Source of the DNA: Cytobacillus pseudoceanisediminis | Lineage (GTDB): Bacteria > Bacillota > Bacilli > Bacillales > Cytobacillaceae | Length of the DNA stretch: 64,000 nt | Direction of reading: 5' to 3' | Assembly (NCBI RefSeq): GCF_023516215.1 | Contig: NZ_CP097349.1 | Location: forward strand, 2,480,001-2,544,000 | Program-made: the position numbers and the translations under genes | The notes under the pieces: generated by a model | The model's database searches: none | What the model was told of the DNA's origin: nothing | Seen by the model: only the letters and a program-made list of their open reading frames with translations | In this document: positions 1 to 8,883 of the stretch, piece after piece | How the letters are laid out: every line of letters begins with the position of its first letter | How positions within the stretch are numbered: the stretch's first letter is position 1

Positions 1-114
1 GGGGTTTCGACACATTCTGCTAAATTTATTATGTGGCATCAACGGGATTTGATAAAAAAATCGCAAGACCATAATATGTTAAAAAAATATCCAATTGTTA
101 TAGCAGGAAAATAA
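1..114 (+). CDS. Possible 3' end of a gene entering from the left
   Basis: Frame 1 is open from the first base to a TAA at 112-114, giving 37 residues that end in ...KKYPIVIAGK. It converges on mtnD, with a hairpin between the two stops. No family is recognised. It is short enough to be a chance open frame; gene-like composition and convergent placement are the only support. Confidence 0.3.
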   Translation, partial: GVSTHSAKFIMWHQRDLIKKSQDHNMLKKYPIVIAGK

Positions 115-139
115 AAACCCAATGCCGGGGGCAATGGGT
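113..139 (-). terminator. Rho-independent terminator after mtnD
   Basis: On the minus strand a roughly 10-bp stem (acccattgcc / ggcattgggt, one mismatch) is followed by a T-rich tract. It closes the mtnWXBD operon and shows that the mtnD frame reading through it is an artefact. Confidence 0.75.
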
Positions 140-150
140 GGGTCATTAAA

Positions 151-682
151 TTATTGATGAACTTCCTTTTTTCATAAATTGGCACCCATCCTTCTGCGGT
201 AACAAAAATCCGGATGGCTACTACTTTTCGATCCTCCTGAAGAGTAAAATAATGACGGATGTTTTCGGGTACGGATATTAAATCGCCAGGATTCAGGAAT
301 ACTTCAAAGAACTCTCCATCTTTTCCTTGTATAATAAAGACTCCATGACCGCTGACAATAAATCTCACCTCATCATCTGTATGATGATGCTCCTGCTGGA
401 AATTCTGAAGAAGCTGTTCTAAATTCGGCGTATTCTCTGAAAGGGAAATTACATCCTGTGCCTTATATCCTCTTCGATCAGAAATATCCTTAATTTCTTC
501 AGCAAATGCAGCCAGAATTTCTTGTTTCTCATCATCGGAAAGTAAATATTTTTCCTGCAGATTTTCAGGCAATTTATCTATTGCCCATTGCTCATAGATA
601 ACCTCCTGCTTTTCCAGAAAAGCAGCAACCTCTTCCTGATTCCTAATTTCTTTTTTGAATTTTTCAGTACGATATATGCCAA
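151..682 (-). CDS. mtnD: Acireductone dioxygenase MtnD (two apparent indels)
   Basis: Cupin metalloenzyme of methionine salvage that oxidises the acireductone 1,2-dihydroxy-3-keto-5-methylthiopentene to 4-methylthio-2-oxobutyrate and formate (Fe form). The metal ligands are visible in EHHHTDDEVRF (His99, His101, Glu105) and in the His of ENIRHYFTL (about 144). The intact frame starts only at MPENLQEKY. Upstream bases 573-682 encode the expected N-terminus (MAYI-RTEKFKKEIRNQEEV) in another frame, starting at a TTG at 682 behind AGAGAGG. One base is missing near 672. A second missing A in the run near 172 makes the frame read through the terminator; restoring it gives an end ...YEKKEVHQ. Repaired length is 177 aa, usual for the family. 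Last gene of the operon. Confidence 0.88.
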
Positions 683-743
683 TCTAATCATTCCTCTCTA
701 TTATAATTTTTTCTCGCATGATTTAATAACAGCAGTTCATATA

Positions 744-1379
744 TTAAACTACTTTAATTAGCTGATCGGGCTTATATGCCAGGAGCCTTAACTGATAACG
801 GAACAGAAACTCTGAAGCCTCAAGGATCTTTTTAGCCTCAAAGGAGGTTCTGCCCCATACTGTAATTCCATGATTTCTTATCAAGACGGTACCTGAATCT
901 TCATGTACATGGGAAGAAAAACACTTTGCCAGCGTTGGAATATGCGCATGATTCGGAATAATCGGAATCTCGAGAACAGCATCTTCCTCCCACTTATCAA
1001 ATGCTTTAATCAGCTCTTGCCCTTTAAATGTAACCGCCGCCTGATCACCATAAATTTCTGAAATGACATTATTGTCAATCGTATGTACATGAAGACTGCA
1101 TTCAGCTTTCGTTCTTCGATATATCTCAGAATGCAGAAGTGTTTCAGCAGAAGGCTTTAAATGTGTTTCCCCTGCCGGGTGTCCATATTCATCAACAAGG
1201 AGAAAGTCTTCATCAGTGCGTTTCCTTTTATCCTTTCCGCTTGCTGTTACGAGGAATTGAAGGGGATGTGAGCTGACCTTAATGGCCAGATTTCCGCTTG
1301 TTCCCATAAACCAGTCCCTTTCTGCAAGCTCTTCCTTAATATCTGCAAGCTCATTCCATTTTTCCCCAACTCTGCTCAT
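744..1379 (-). CDS. mtnB: Methylthioribulose-1-phosphate dehydratase MtnB
   Basis: Class II aldolase/adducin-fold zinc enzyme that dehydrates 5-methylthioribulose-1-phosphate to 2,3-diketo-5-methylthiopentyl-1-phosphate in cytoplasmic methionine salvage. The 211 residues match the Bacillus enzyme length. Zinc ligands are visible as HVH at residues 97-99 and the His of RNHGITVWG near 172, with Glu79 in the KPSAET segment as the likely catalytic acid. The N-terminal GTSGNLAIK is the family substrate loop. The ATG overlaps the mtnX stop, so the two are translationally coupled. Its transcription depends on the S-box upstream of mtnW. Confidence 0.95.
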   Translation of the reverse strand: MSRVGEKWNELADIKEELAERDWFMGTSGNLAIKVSSHPLQFLVTASGKDKRKRTDEDFLLVDEYGHPAGETHLKPSAETLLHSEIYRRTKAECSLHVHTIDNNVISEIYGDQAAVTFKGQELIKAFDKWEEDAVLEIPIIPNHAHIPTLAKCFSSHVHEDSGTVLIRNHGITVWGRTSFEAKKILEASEFLFRYQLRLLAYKPDQLIKVV

Positions 1380-2038
1380 ACCCTCACCTCATTTAATCTT
1401 TTTAAAAGCTCAATGCAATCATAGAATGTTTCAAAGGCAGAATGATTTAGGTTCATCTCTTTGCTTTTCTCCAGGAGCAGATCTCTGGCAATGACAAAGT
1501 CTGCCTGTTTGGCAGCCTCCAGATCGGTTACTGAATCTCCGATCACCACTTTAAAGGTGTTCTCATCCACCAGTTTCCTCATAATAGAAGGCTTGCAGCA
1601 GCCGCAATTCTTATTGCATTTTTCATCGCAGCTATGGGGCCATAAGATATTAATTGTATCGCCGCTAAAATCAGAACTATTGCAGAACACCTCTTCAAAG
1701 GGTCCATACTTATCCAGTACAGGAGCCACAAAAAAATCTATTCCTCCGCTGACTATATAAAGCGGTATTTTTTCTTTTTCCAGATAATCGATAAATGGCT
1801 GAAATCCCTCTCTTACTCTTGCATTTTCTAAGATGAAATCGGTGATAGCATCTTTCAGACTGCTTGGCAGAAGGGAAAACATCTTTCCTACTCCTTCTTG
1901 AATGGTAATTTCCTGTCCCAGAACTTGATTTTTTATCCCCTCCCATTGAGAAGGAGCAAAGTGCTTCATGATATGAATGATGTTATCGTTTTCGGTAATA
2001 GTTCCATCAAAATCACAAAATACCGCCACTTTAGCCAT
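1376..2038 (-). CDS. mtnX: 2-hydroxy-3-keto-5-methylthiopentenyl-1-phosphate phosphatase MtnX
   Basis: HAD-superfamily phosphatase that dephosphorylates the enolate produced by MtnW to give acireductone. The nucleophile motif DFDGT is at residues 9-13, and the C-terminal acidic motif [10 protein letters not shown] is present. A Cys-rich insertion ([13 protein letters not shown]) lies in the cap, as in other MtnX proteins. It has 220 aa against about 235 in B. subtilis. It overlaps mtnW by 8 nt and mtnB by 4 nt. In other organisms MtnW and MtnX activities are fused in MtnC; here they are separate genes, as in B. subtilis. Confidence 0.94.
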   Translation of the reverse strand: MAKVAVFCDFDGTITENDNIIHIMKHFAPSQWEGIKNQVLGQEITIQEGVGKMFSLLPSSLKDAITDFILENARVREGFQPFIDYLEKEKIPLYIVSGGIDFFVAPVLDKYGPFEEVFCNSSDFSGDTINILWPHSCDEKCNKNCGCCKPSIMRKLVDENTFKVVIGDSVTDLEAAKQADFVIARDLLLEKSKEMNLNHSAFETFYDCIELLKRLNEVRV

Positions 2039-3262
2039 TCTTTACAGCCACCTCTTTGTACCCCCACAGATCAATCGCTTTTTTTAATTCAGGGAAGTTT
2101 GATGGAGCATCTGTTAAAGAAGCCCCATTTAAAATTAAATCTATTGCCTGGCGGAATGCCAAACCGCCTCCTCTTGCCCCATCCGGATGCCCATGTACGC
2201 CACCTCCGGCATTAATTACACTGTCTATTCCGAAGTCTTCGAAAAGCAAAGGTACAAGACCCGGATGGATGCCGGCTGATGGAACCGGAAAGGTTCTTTT
2301 GCAGAAATCATTCCTAGTCAGGGTATCCCCAATTGATAAGGCCAGAGTTTTTTCAAGGGCAACCGATCCATAAGGTGAAGGGAATAGAGAAAAGTCTGCG
2401 CCTGCATACCTGAGGAGTTTGCCTAAAAGCAAAGGATAGGAAATCCCATAAACACTTGAAGCAGAAAGAGCTCCACTAACTGCAGGATGTGCCATGATAG
2501 GCAGCCCTATCTCATCATCTTCTCTTAATGACTGCAAAACATCGAGCCCATACGAGAATACGTTGAAGAGAAGAAGATCTGCACCAAGTCTGGATGCTTT
2601 CCTTGCCTTATCTTTTAAATCAAAAGACCTGCCTGTTAAATTCACAGCATATAGGGTACGGTGGCCTGTTTCCTCATAAACCTGCCTTAGCACTTCTTTG
2701 CCTTCGGTTATCCGGGCTTCAAAAGGTGTAAGGCGGTTTTCAAATAGAATTTCATCATCTTTTACAAGGTCGATGCCGCCAAGGGCCTGTTCCCTCAGCT
2801 GCGAAGTTAAAAAATCCATGTCTTTGCCCAGCACCCCTTTGAAGATGCTCATCAGAAGGGGTCTATCATATACATTCAGTTTTTCCCTCAGTCCGTCAAT
2901 CCCGAATCGTGGCCCAGGAAAAAAGCTTTTAAGTTCATTGGAAAACTGTAAATCTAACAATTTAATCTTTCCATCCAATGATAGTTTTCCAAAGACTGTT
3001 GTTAATATTGCCGGTAAATCAGGACTGAAATTAACAGTTGGATAGGCAATCTTAATGACTGCGGCTGTTTCCTTTTTTCTTCATCTTTAGTATAGTCTTC
3101 AACAGAAACGACCCTGCCTTTATGCTTTTCCAGCTGCTGTTTTTCTAGTTCCGGCAAATGGGTCCATGACCCGACCGTTAAGCCTAAAGCGATCTCCTCG
3201 GCCTTTTTCTCCGGGTTATGTTTTTCATCATGAACCAGATACGTTGCAATAATTTCACTCAT
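2031..3262 (-). CDS. mtnW: 2,3-diketo-5-methylthiopentyl-1-phosphate enolase MtnW, RuBisCO-like (one apparent indel)
   Basis: RuBisCO-like protein that enolises diketo-methylthiopentyl-phosphate. The N-terminus starts at ATG 3262 ([13 protein letters not shown], behind GAAAGGAAG) and runs to about 3085. The remainder continues in another frame ([18 protein letters not shown]...[17 protein letters not shown]) to the stop at 2031. Adding one A to the run near 3083 joins them into about 410 aa, against 414 in B. subtilis. The C-terminal part contains [15 protein letters not shown], the phosphate-binding region. First gene of mtnWXBD, controlled by the SAM-I riboswitch directly upstream. I read the break as a sequence error because both halves are well conserved. 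Confidence 0.9.
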
Positions 3263-3301
3263 GTATATTCTTCCTTTCAAAAATCAAAGAATGAAAACAA
3301 T

Positions 3302-3450
3302 AAAAAACCTCTTCAAATAAGAAGAGGTTAGGATAGCAATCTAACATCTTCTTATCTTTCAGCTATAAGCTGCAAGATTTAGCACCGTGCTCATGTATAA
3401 GTCGGTTGCCGGGCTTCATAGGGCTAGTCCCTCCGCCTGCTCTTGATAAG
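3302..3450 (-). promoter_or_regulatory. SAM-I (S-box) riboswitch with terminator
   Basis: On the minus strand the aptamer runs from 3450 to about 3351. It carries the diagnostic elements CTTATCAAGAG, GGCGGAGGGACTAGCCC, GAAGCCCGGCAACC and GGTGCTAAATC, and a closing AGATAAG. An intrinsic terminator follows (AACCTCTTC / GAAGAGGTT, 3306-3329, then T6). The 5' arm of the terminator can instead pair with AAGAAGA..GTTAG directly after the aptamer, which forms the antiterminator. High SAM therefore terminates transcription before mtnW. Confidence 0.96.
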
Positions 3451-3544
3451 AAAACGAAACGAGTATTCAGTTAATTTAGAATTAAAATTTAATTAGAATT
3501 ATGACAGTGCTTAATATTTTTGTCAATTGAATTATGAGAAAAAT

Positions 3545-4724
3545 TTAAAATAAATTTAATTTTTTTATTCTGCCCACTGCTTCTTTAAGTCTCTCCTCAG
3601 ATGTCAGTAAACCCGCTCTCACATACCCTTCTCCAAAATCACCAAATCCGATGCCTGGTGCAACCGCAATATGCGCTTTATCCAAGAGATAGTCAGCAAA
3701 CTCTTCCGATGTAAATTGTTCAGGGACCTTGAGCCATGCAAAAAAAGAGCCTTTAGGAGCTTGAACATTCCAGCCGATTTCCCTGAGGCCAGAGATGAAT
3801 GTATTACGTCTGGATTCGTATATGGAATTCAATTCTTTAACACAATCCTGTGGTCCTGACAGAGCAACTGCTGCAGCTTCCTGAACAGCACCAAACAAGC
3901 TGACGTATAGATGATCCTGCATAAGGTTCAGTGCTGCGATGACACTTGCATTTCCAGCTGCAAATCCAACTCTCCAGCCTGCCATATTAAATGTTTTTGA
4001 AAGTGTATAAATTTCAATTCCGACCTCTTTTGCCCCTTCTGCCTGAAGAAAGCTTTCAGGCTTTATGCCGTCAAAACCAATTCCTCCATATGCAAAATCA
4101 TGGACGATGCAAATACCATGGCTTCTGCTCAAATCAACTGTTTCTTGAAAAAGTCCTTGTTTGCCACTGCTCCAGTGGGATTATTTGGATAATTAAGGAA
4201 CATCAGTTTGGCTGCATTAAGCTGGTCTGCTGACAATTCACTGTATACTGGCAGGAAGTTATTTTCTTCTCTTAGAGACATTGTCACCATTTTTGCTTTG
4301 GCAAGTGCAACACCTGACCAATAATCAGGATATCCCGGGTCCGGAACCAATACGCTGTCCCCAGGGTTTAAAAGGCATTGAGGGATTTCAACCAATCCTG
4401 CTTTACCACCAAAAAGGATGGCTATTTCGGTTTCAGGATCCAATTCAACATTAAATTCCCTTTTATAAAAGTCAGCAGCTGCCTTTTTAAATACGGGAAG
4501 CCCTGGAAAGGGGAATATTTATGGTTTTGCGGATTATCGGCTGCACTTTGAAGACTCTTGACAATATGCTCTGGTGTAGGCATGTCAGGATTGCCCTGTC
4601 CAAGATTGATGACATCATGCCCTTGTTGGAGTTTTCTCCCCACTTTGGCTGTCAAAGATGCAAAAAACTGTTTAGGCAGACTTTTCAAAAGATCTGATTG
4701 CGGATAATTTACCAAATTGTTCAC
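3545..4724 (-). CDS. mtnE: Methionine-salvage aminotransferase MtnE (two apparent indels)
   Basis: Class I/II PLP aminotransferase that transaminates 4-methylthio-2-oxobutyrate to methionine, the last step of salvage. It is present in three consecutive frames: 4724 to about 4505 (MNNLVNYPQSDLL...KYSPFQGFP), about 4503 to 4135 (KKAAADFYKREF...NPTGAVANKDFF) and about 4133 to 3545 (DLSRSHGICIVHDFAYGG...). The breaks are repaired by one G near 4503 and one T near 4148. The PLP lysine lies in YTLSKTFNMAGWRVG and the Asn-Pro-Thr-Gly and HDFAYGG motifs are present. Repaired length is about 393 aa, close to B. subtilis YkrV. Divergent from mtnU; no S-box lies in the 133-bp divergent gap. Confidence 0.9.
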
Positions 4725-4857
4725 CTGCTTAAAAAAAGATTGAAAATATAGTCACAAATGATATAACGTAAATGGTAAGATGTAAAGTAAAATTTTGAAA
4801 ATTTCCATCTATCGGACTAATTTTACCATAAGGATATGATGATTGCGGGGGAGTTTT

Positions 4858-5643
4858 ATGAAATTAAAGATTGCCTGTTTGCAAATGGATATTGCATTTG
4901 GAAAACCTGAGGATAATTTTAAAGCAGCCGAAATCATGATTAAAAAGGCGCTTAGGGATAAACCGGATGTTATTGTGCTGCCGGAACTTTGGACGACTGG
5001 TTATGACTTGACCAGATTGGGTGAAATTGCAGACCAGGATGCAGAATCATCGCTAGTCTTTTTGAAAGAGGCCGCACAGAGCAATCGGGTTCATATGATT
5101 GGCGGATCTGTTGCAAAGAAAACACCCGATGGCATTTACAACACTCTGCTGATTGTAGATAACCAAGGTGACCTTATACATGAATACAGCAAGCTGCACT
5201 TGTTCAAGCTGATGAATGAACATCTCTATCTGAACGGAGGGACAGCCAAGGGAGTTTTTTCACTGGAAAATAGGAAGTTTGCAGGGATGATTTGTTATGA
5301 TATCCGTTTTCCTGAGTGGGTGCGGACCCATACAGCGGAAGGTGCTGAAGCTTTATTTGTAGTAGCTGAATGGCCATTGGCCCGGCTGGCACATTGGCGG
5401 GCACTTTTGATTGCGCGTGCCATTGAAAACCAGTGCTACGTAATTGCATGCAACCGCTCCGGGTCTGATCCTGACAATGTCTTTGCTGGCCATTCGATGA
5501 TTATAGATCCTTGGGGAGAAGTGCTTGCAGAAGGTTCTGAAACGGAAGAAATCCTATATGCTGAGATAGACCTGGAAAAAGTGAAAGAAGTCCGCAGCAT
5601 GATTCCGATTTTTACCGACCGCAAACCGGATTATTACTATTGA
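4858..5643 (+). CDS. mtnU: Omega-amidase, carbon-nitrogen hydrolase MtnU
   Basis: Nitrilase-superfamily amidase expected to hydrolyse the alpha-keto acid amide formed when MtnE uses glutamine as amino donor, pulling the transamination forward. The catalytic triad is visible: Glu43 (VLPELWTTG), Lys112 (YSKLHLF) and Cys146 (MICYDIRFPEW). Start chosen at ATG 4858 because GGGGGAG lies 5-11 bases upstream; an in-frame TTG 15 bases earlier has no Shine-Dalgarno. 261 aa against 259 in B. subtilis. Followed by a strong hairpin shared with the convergent ArsR-type gene. Confidence 0.93.
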   Translation: MKLKIACLQMDIAFGKPEDNFKAAEIMIKKALRDKPDVIVLPELWTTGYDLTRLGEIADQDAESSLVFLKEAAQSNRVHMIGGSVAKKTPDGIYNTLLIVDNQGDLIHEYSKLHLFKLMNEHLYLNGGTAKGVFSLENRKFAGMICYDIRFPEWVRTHTAEGAEALFVVAEWPLARLAHWRALLIARAIENQCYVIACNRSGSDPDNVFAGHSMIIDPWGEVLAEGSETEEILYAEIDLEKVKEVRSMIPIFTDRKPDYYY

Positions 5644-5649
5644 AGGCAT

Positions 5650-5673
5650 GCAGGGCCCTAACTGGGGCCCTGC
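5650..5673. terminator. Hairpin between convergent mtnU and the ArsR-type gene
   Basis: A perfect 9-bp GC-rich stem (GCAGGGCCC / GGGCCCTGC) lies between two convergent stops. The T tract is weak on both sides, so it may act as a pause or 3'-end-protecting structure rather than a textbook terminator. Confidence 0.6.
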
Positions 5674-5679
5674 CTTGCT

Positions 5680-6261
5680 TTACCCTTCTATTTTCGCCCA
5701 CATTTCCGGAGGGTTTAATTCATAAATGCCATTTTCCCTGTACATATAATGATTTATAATAAATTCTCTGCGTATCGTAGCATAGTCTTCATGATACTGT
5801 TGAATATATTCGTTGAGCTCTTTTTCTTCATATTTTTTCCCCATTTTCAATCCTTTGATTAGATGCTCAAAAACCATGAGTCTCTTCTTCCTCTGTGCAG
5901 GAATATTCTTCAGCTTTCCATCTTTGGTAAAGAAATTTTCAATAACCTTCTGGCTTTCTATATTTTGTTCTTCCATTTTCTTAACCTCCTCTTTATCTGC
6001 CAATTTTGCAAGAACACCTGATTGGTGTTTCAGTACGGATTCATTTAAATAAAAATAAACAGTATTTTTATCTCTTCTCTGATAAACAAGGTTTATTTCC
6101 CTCAGTTTATTTAAATGATGAGTAATGGTTGGCGGAGTTAAACCAAGCTTCCCCGCTATCGCCTGTCCATGCAAAGGCCCTTTGGCAAGGAGAAAAACAA
6201 TCCTGATTCTGGTTGGGTCTCCCATTGTCTTATAAAAAGCTACTAAACGATTTAATTGCAT
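5680..6261 (-). CDS. ArsR-family regulator with C-terminal DUF2087-type domain
   Basis: Two-part protein of 193 aa. Residues 1-95 form an ArsR-type winged helix (MGDPTRIRIVFLLAKGPLHGQAIAGKLGLTP, recognition helix PPTITHHLNKL, wing YQRRDKNTVYFYLN). A linker follows, then residues 105-190 resemble DUF2087 (DGKLKNIPAQRKKRLMVFEHL). No Cys-rich metal site typical of ArsR or SmtB is seen, so metal sensing is unlikely. It sits where B. subtilis has mtnA and mtnK, between mtnU and ogt. Its targets cannot be inferred from the sequence; autoregulation or control of a neighbour is possible. Confidence 0.8.
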   Translation of the reverse strand: MQLNRLVAFYKTMGDPTRIRIVFLLAKGPLHGQAIAGKLGLTPPTITHHLNKLREINLVYQRRDKNTVYFYLNESVLKHQSGVLAKLADKEEVKKMEEQNIESQKVIENFFTKDGKLKNIPAQRKKRLMVFEHLIKGLKMGKKYEEKELNEYIQQYHEDYATIRREFIINHYMYRENGIYELNPPEMWAKIEG

Positions 6262-6350
6262 ATTTTCAGCGCCCTCATTTCGATTGATATCTAATTAGAT
6301 GATAATCGAATCCCGCTCGTTCAGTCAACCATATATATAATACCCCCATA

Positions 6351-6373
6351 AAAAAATCACCTAAGAGGTGATT
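6351..6373 (-). terminator. Terminator after ogt
   Basis: On the minus strand AATCACCT / AGGTGATT is followed by seven T residues. It ends the kinE-like/ogt operon. Confidence 0.85.
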
Positions 6374-6385
6374 GTTAAGATTGAG

Positions 6386-6886
6386 CTATTTTATATAATT
6401 AGACCCTTCGAGTGCTAGCAGTACTTCTTTAATTTCAGTCCTGTTTCCTGCATAACCCGTTAACGATTTATTTTTTCCAATCACGCGATGGCATGGAATA
6501 ATGATCGGAAGGCGATTGGCCTTGTTTGCCTGACCAATGGCACGCACTGCTTTTTCTTTCCCTATTTTAAAAGCAATGTCCTGATAACTTCTTGTCTCTC
6601 CAAATGGGATTAGGCACAGCTCTTTCCAGACTGCCTTTTGAAATTCAGTGCCATGAGGTTCAATGGGGATGTCAAACTCTTTCCTATGCCCTTCAAAGTA
6701 TTCCTCAAGCTGATTTGTACACCTTTTAATTAAAGAGTCGGAGGGATCCAATTTCAATGATAAAACGTCTTCCCCTTCGAGAAAATCTTCTTCCCCAATG
6801 TATAAAGCCGAAAGGATTCCATTCTCAATGACAATGTAAATGTCTCCTGCCGGTGTGTATGTTTTAGAATAAACTCTGCCTTTCAT
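6386..6886 (-). CDS. ogt: Methylated-DNA--protein-cysteine methyltransferase Ogt
   Basis: Suicide DNA-repair enzyme that transfers O6-alkyl groups from guanine to its own cysteine. The acceptor motif PCHRVIG is at 131-137 (Cys132), preceded by the helix-turn-helix segment RAIGQANKANRLPI that inserts into the DNA minor groove. 166 aa, as in B. subtilis Ogt. Its ATG overlaps the stop of the upstream sensor kinase (ATGA), so the pair is co-translated. No Ada-type N-terminal domain is present, so it is constitutive repair rather than an adaptive regulator. Confidence 0.95.
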   Translation of the reverse strand: MKGRVYSKTYTPAGDIYIVIENGILSALYIGEEDFLEGEDVLSLKLDPSDSLIKRCTNQLEEYFEGHRKEFDIPIEPHGTEFQKAVWKELCLIPFGETRSYQDIAFKIGKEKAVRAIGQANKANRLPIIIPCHRVIGKNKSLTGYAGNRTEIKEVLLALEGSNYIK

Positions 6887-8727
6887 TTCATTCCCGCCTT
6901 TAAAGAATAGGGCAAATGGATGTGGAATACAGTTCCTTCCCCCAATTTGCTTTCCACCTCAATTGTTCCCTTGTGTTCTTCAATAATTTTATATGTAACC
7001 ATTAAGCCAAGTCCAGTGCCTCTTTCCTTTGTAGTATAAAAAGGTTCACCAAGCTTTTTTATTTTATGTGCAGGAATTCCTGTCCCTTCGTCCCTAATGG
7101 ATATGTGAACTTTATGGTCAAACCCTTTCTGAATGGATACAGTAATATATCCACCTTTAGGCATGACTTCAATGGCATTTTTTATAATATTGATAAAGAC
7201 CTTTTTCATTTGATTGGATTCACAGAAAACATTGGGCAAATTCTTTTCATAATAAGTCCTGAATTGAACATTATGGAGCACAGCCTGAGCACTAAGGAGA
7301 TCGACTGTTTCCTTCATGATTTGAGATATGTCTTTTTCCACAAATTTGACAGCTTGAGGCTTAGCAAGTATGAGAAATTCATTAATAATTGAATCAATCC
7401 TGCTAAGCTCAGTGGTAATCACATTGAAATACATAGTATGATCTTCCTTCACACTGTCCTCAAGCAGCTGTATAAAGCCTTTAAGTGCTGTCATGGGGTT
7501 TCTTATCTCGTGGGCAATCCCTGCTGCCAATTCTCCAATCACATGCAAAGTGTCTGATTTCCGAAGCTGTTCTTCCATTTCCAGCTTCTCAGTAATGTCT
7601 TTAAATGTTGTCATACTGATATTAGAAAAAATATTCAGCTTGTTGGAAAACTCAAAAAATTTCTTTCTGCCTGATTTCAGAGTAATGGAAAGGTTACCGT
7701 CTGATTGCCCCGCAGAGTGTATGTTTTTTATCTGCTCCTTTAATTCATCATCGGTTATATTGCAGTCATTTAAAATACTATGCAGCGAAACACCAATAAG
7801 CTCCTTTTTTGTCATCTGGAGCATTCTCTGACCTGATTGATTAATATCGACTATTTCAAACTGATTGTTCCAGAGCAGAATCCCTTCAAGGGCACCTTCA
7901 AATATCATGCGAAATTTTTGTTCGCTTTCCCTCAAGCTTTTTTCCATAGCGTGACGCTCACTGACATTTCTGAAGATTGTCATATGGTAGCCTTCAACGG
8001 AGTTCAATTTCACTGTAAACTCCAAAGATTTGAACTGGCCATTTGGCATAAGAAAAACTAGCTCATCCCGTATGCTTCCCTTAACGAACATCTCTTTAAC
8101 AATGCTTTTGTATCTTTCCGATTTTTCATATACAAAATCTTTGATCTTTTTATTGAGAAGCTCATCATGAGTACATTCAAAAATTCGGCAAGCAGCTTCA
8201 TTCGCATCAATGATCTCACCATTTCCACGCCAAAAAATGATTCCATCCAGGGCTTCAATAAATAGGTCAGCATACAGCTCTTCATTCTTTTTCACTTTTC
8301 GTTCGAGGAGCCGCTTACTCGTTACATCTCTTAATATACACATATAAAGACCGTCCTCATTAAGGATGCTGGTAGTAAAATCAAACTCTATTATCGTTCT
8401 GCCGTTATATATTGGCAGAATGCCCCTGACACTTTCCTTCTTCTTTAATAATTCCCTTTGCTTTTCAAGCTTGAAATGTCTATTTTTCGGCACGATATCA
8501 GACAGTCTCCTGCCGATCAGGTGTTGTTTATCAGTCTTTATACTTTCAGCAAATGATGGATTGACATCAACAATTCTCTCCTGGCTATCAAAAATTAAAA
8601 TTCCATCATTTGAGCGTGAGAATATATTATATTTAAGTGAATTATTATTGGCCAAAATATTATTTTCCTTTTCCAAAGTCTCAATCCTGGCATAGAGTCT
8701 CCTGATTTCCTGATTCATAATGACCAC
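6883..8727 (-). CDS. PAS-domain sensor histidine kinase, KinE-like
   Basis: Cytoplasmic histidine kinase without membrane segments. After a short coiled coil (about 1-35) come three PAS domains (about 40-145, 155-270 and 280-390), then HisKA with the phosphorylated His in GIAHEIRNPMTALKGF, and a HATPase_c domain with an N box (NIIKNAIEVM), G1 (DEGTGIP) and G2 (GTGLGL). Position next to ogt, the acyltransferase and mtn genes matches B. subtilis kinE, a minor sporulation phosphorelay kinase, but orthology is inferred. Start chosen at GTG 8727, 7 bases after AGGAGG; the next ATG (8718) is 16 bases away. No response regulator is adjacent, as expected for an orphan phosphorelay kinase. Confidence 0.85.
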   Translation of the reverse strand: MVIMNQEIRRLYARIETLEKENNILANNNSLKYNIFSRSNDGILIFDSQERIVDVNPSFAESIKTDKQHLIGRRLSDIVPKNRHFKLEKQRELLKKKESVRGILPIYNGRTIIEFDFTTSILNEDGLYMCILRDVTSKRLLERKVKKNEELYADLFIEALDGIIFWRGNGEIIDANEAACRIFECTHDELLNKKIKDFVYEKSERYKSIVKEMFVKGSIRDELVFLMPNGQFKSLEFTVKLNSVEGYHMTIFRNVSERHAMEKSLRESEQKFRMIFEGALEGILLWNNQFEIVDINQSGQRMLQMTKKELIGVSLHSILNDCNITDDELKEQIKNIHSAGQSDGNLSITLKSGRKKFFEFSNKLNIFSNISMTTFKDITEKLEMEEQLRKSDTLHVIGELAAGIAHEIRNPMTALKGFIQLLEDSVKEDHTMYFNVITTELSRIDSIINEFLILAKPQAVKFVEKDISQIMKETVDLLSAQAVLHNVQFRTYYEKNLPNVFCESNQMKKVFINIIKNAIEVMPKGGYITVSIQKGFDHKVHISIRDEGTGIPAHKIKKLGEPFYTTKERGTGLGLMVTYKIIEEHKGTIEVESKLGEGTVFHIHLPYSLKAGMK

Positions 8728-8883
8728 TCTATTTCCTCCTATTGGGATATGCAATTAATTAAATATTTCTACAATATCTGACTAAAACCTTTAAATCTCC
8801 GAGAAAACTGTCTTATTAATTTTTCATCTCAAATGTCTGGAGAAAGGACAAGGCATACCCTGTGTAGAGAGTATGCCTGGATT

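Noticed and set aside
39..150. C-terminal extension of MtnD past the usual end
   Set aside because: The extension runs through the operon terminator; one base in the A run near 172 restores the normal stop at 151.
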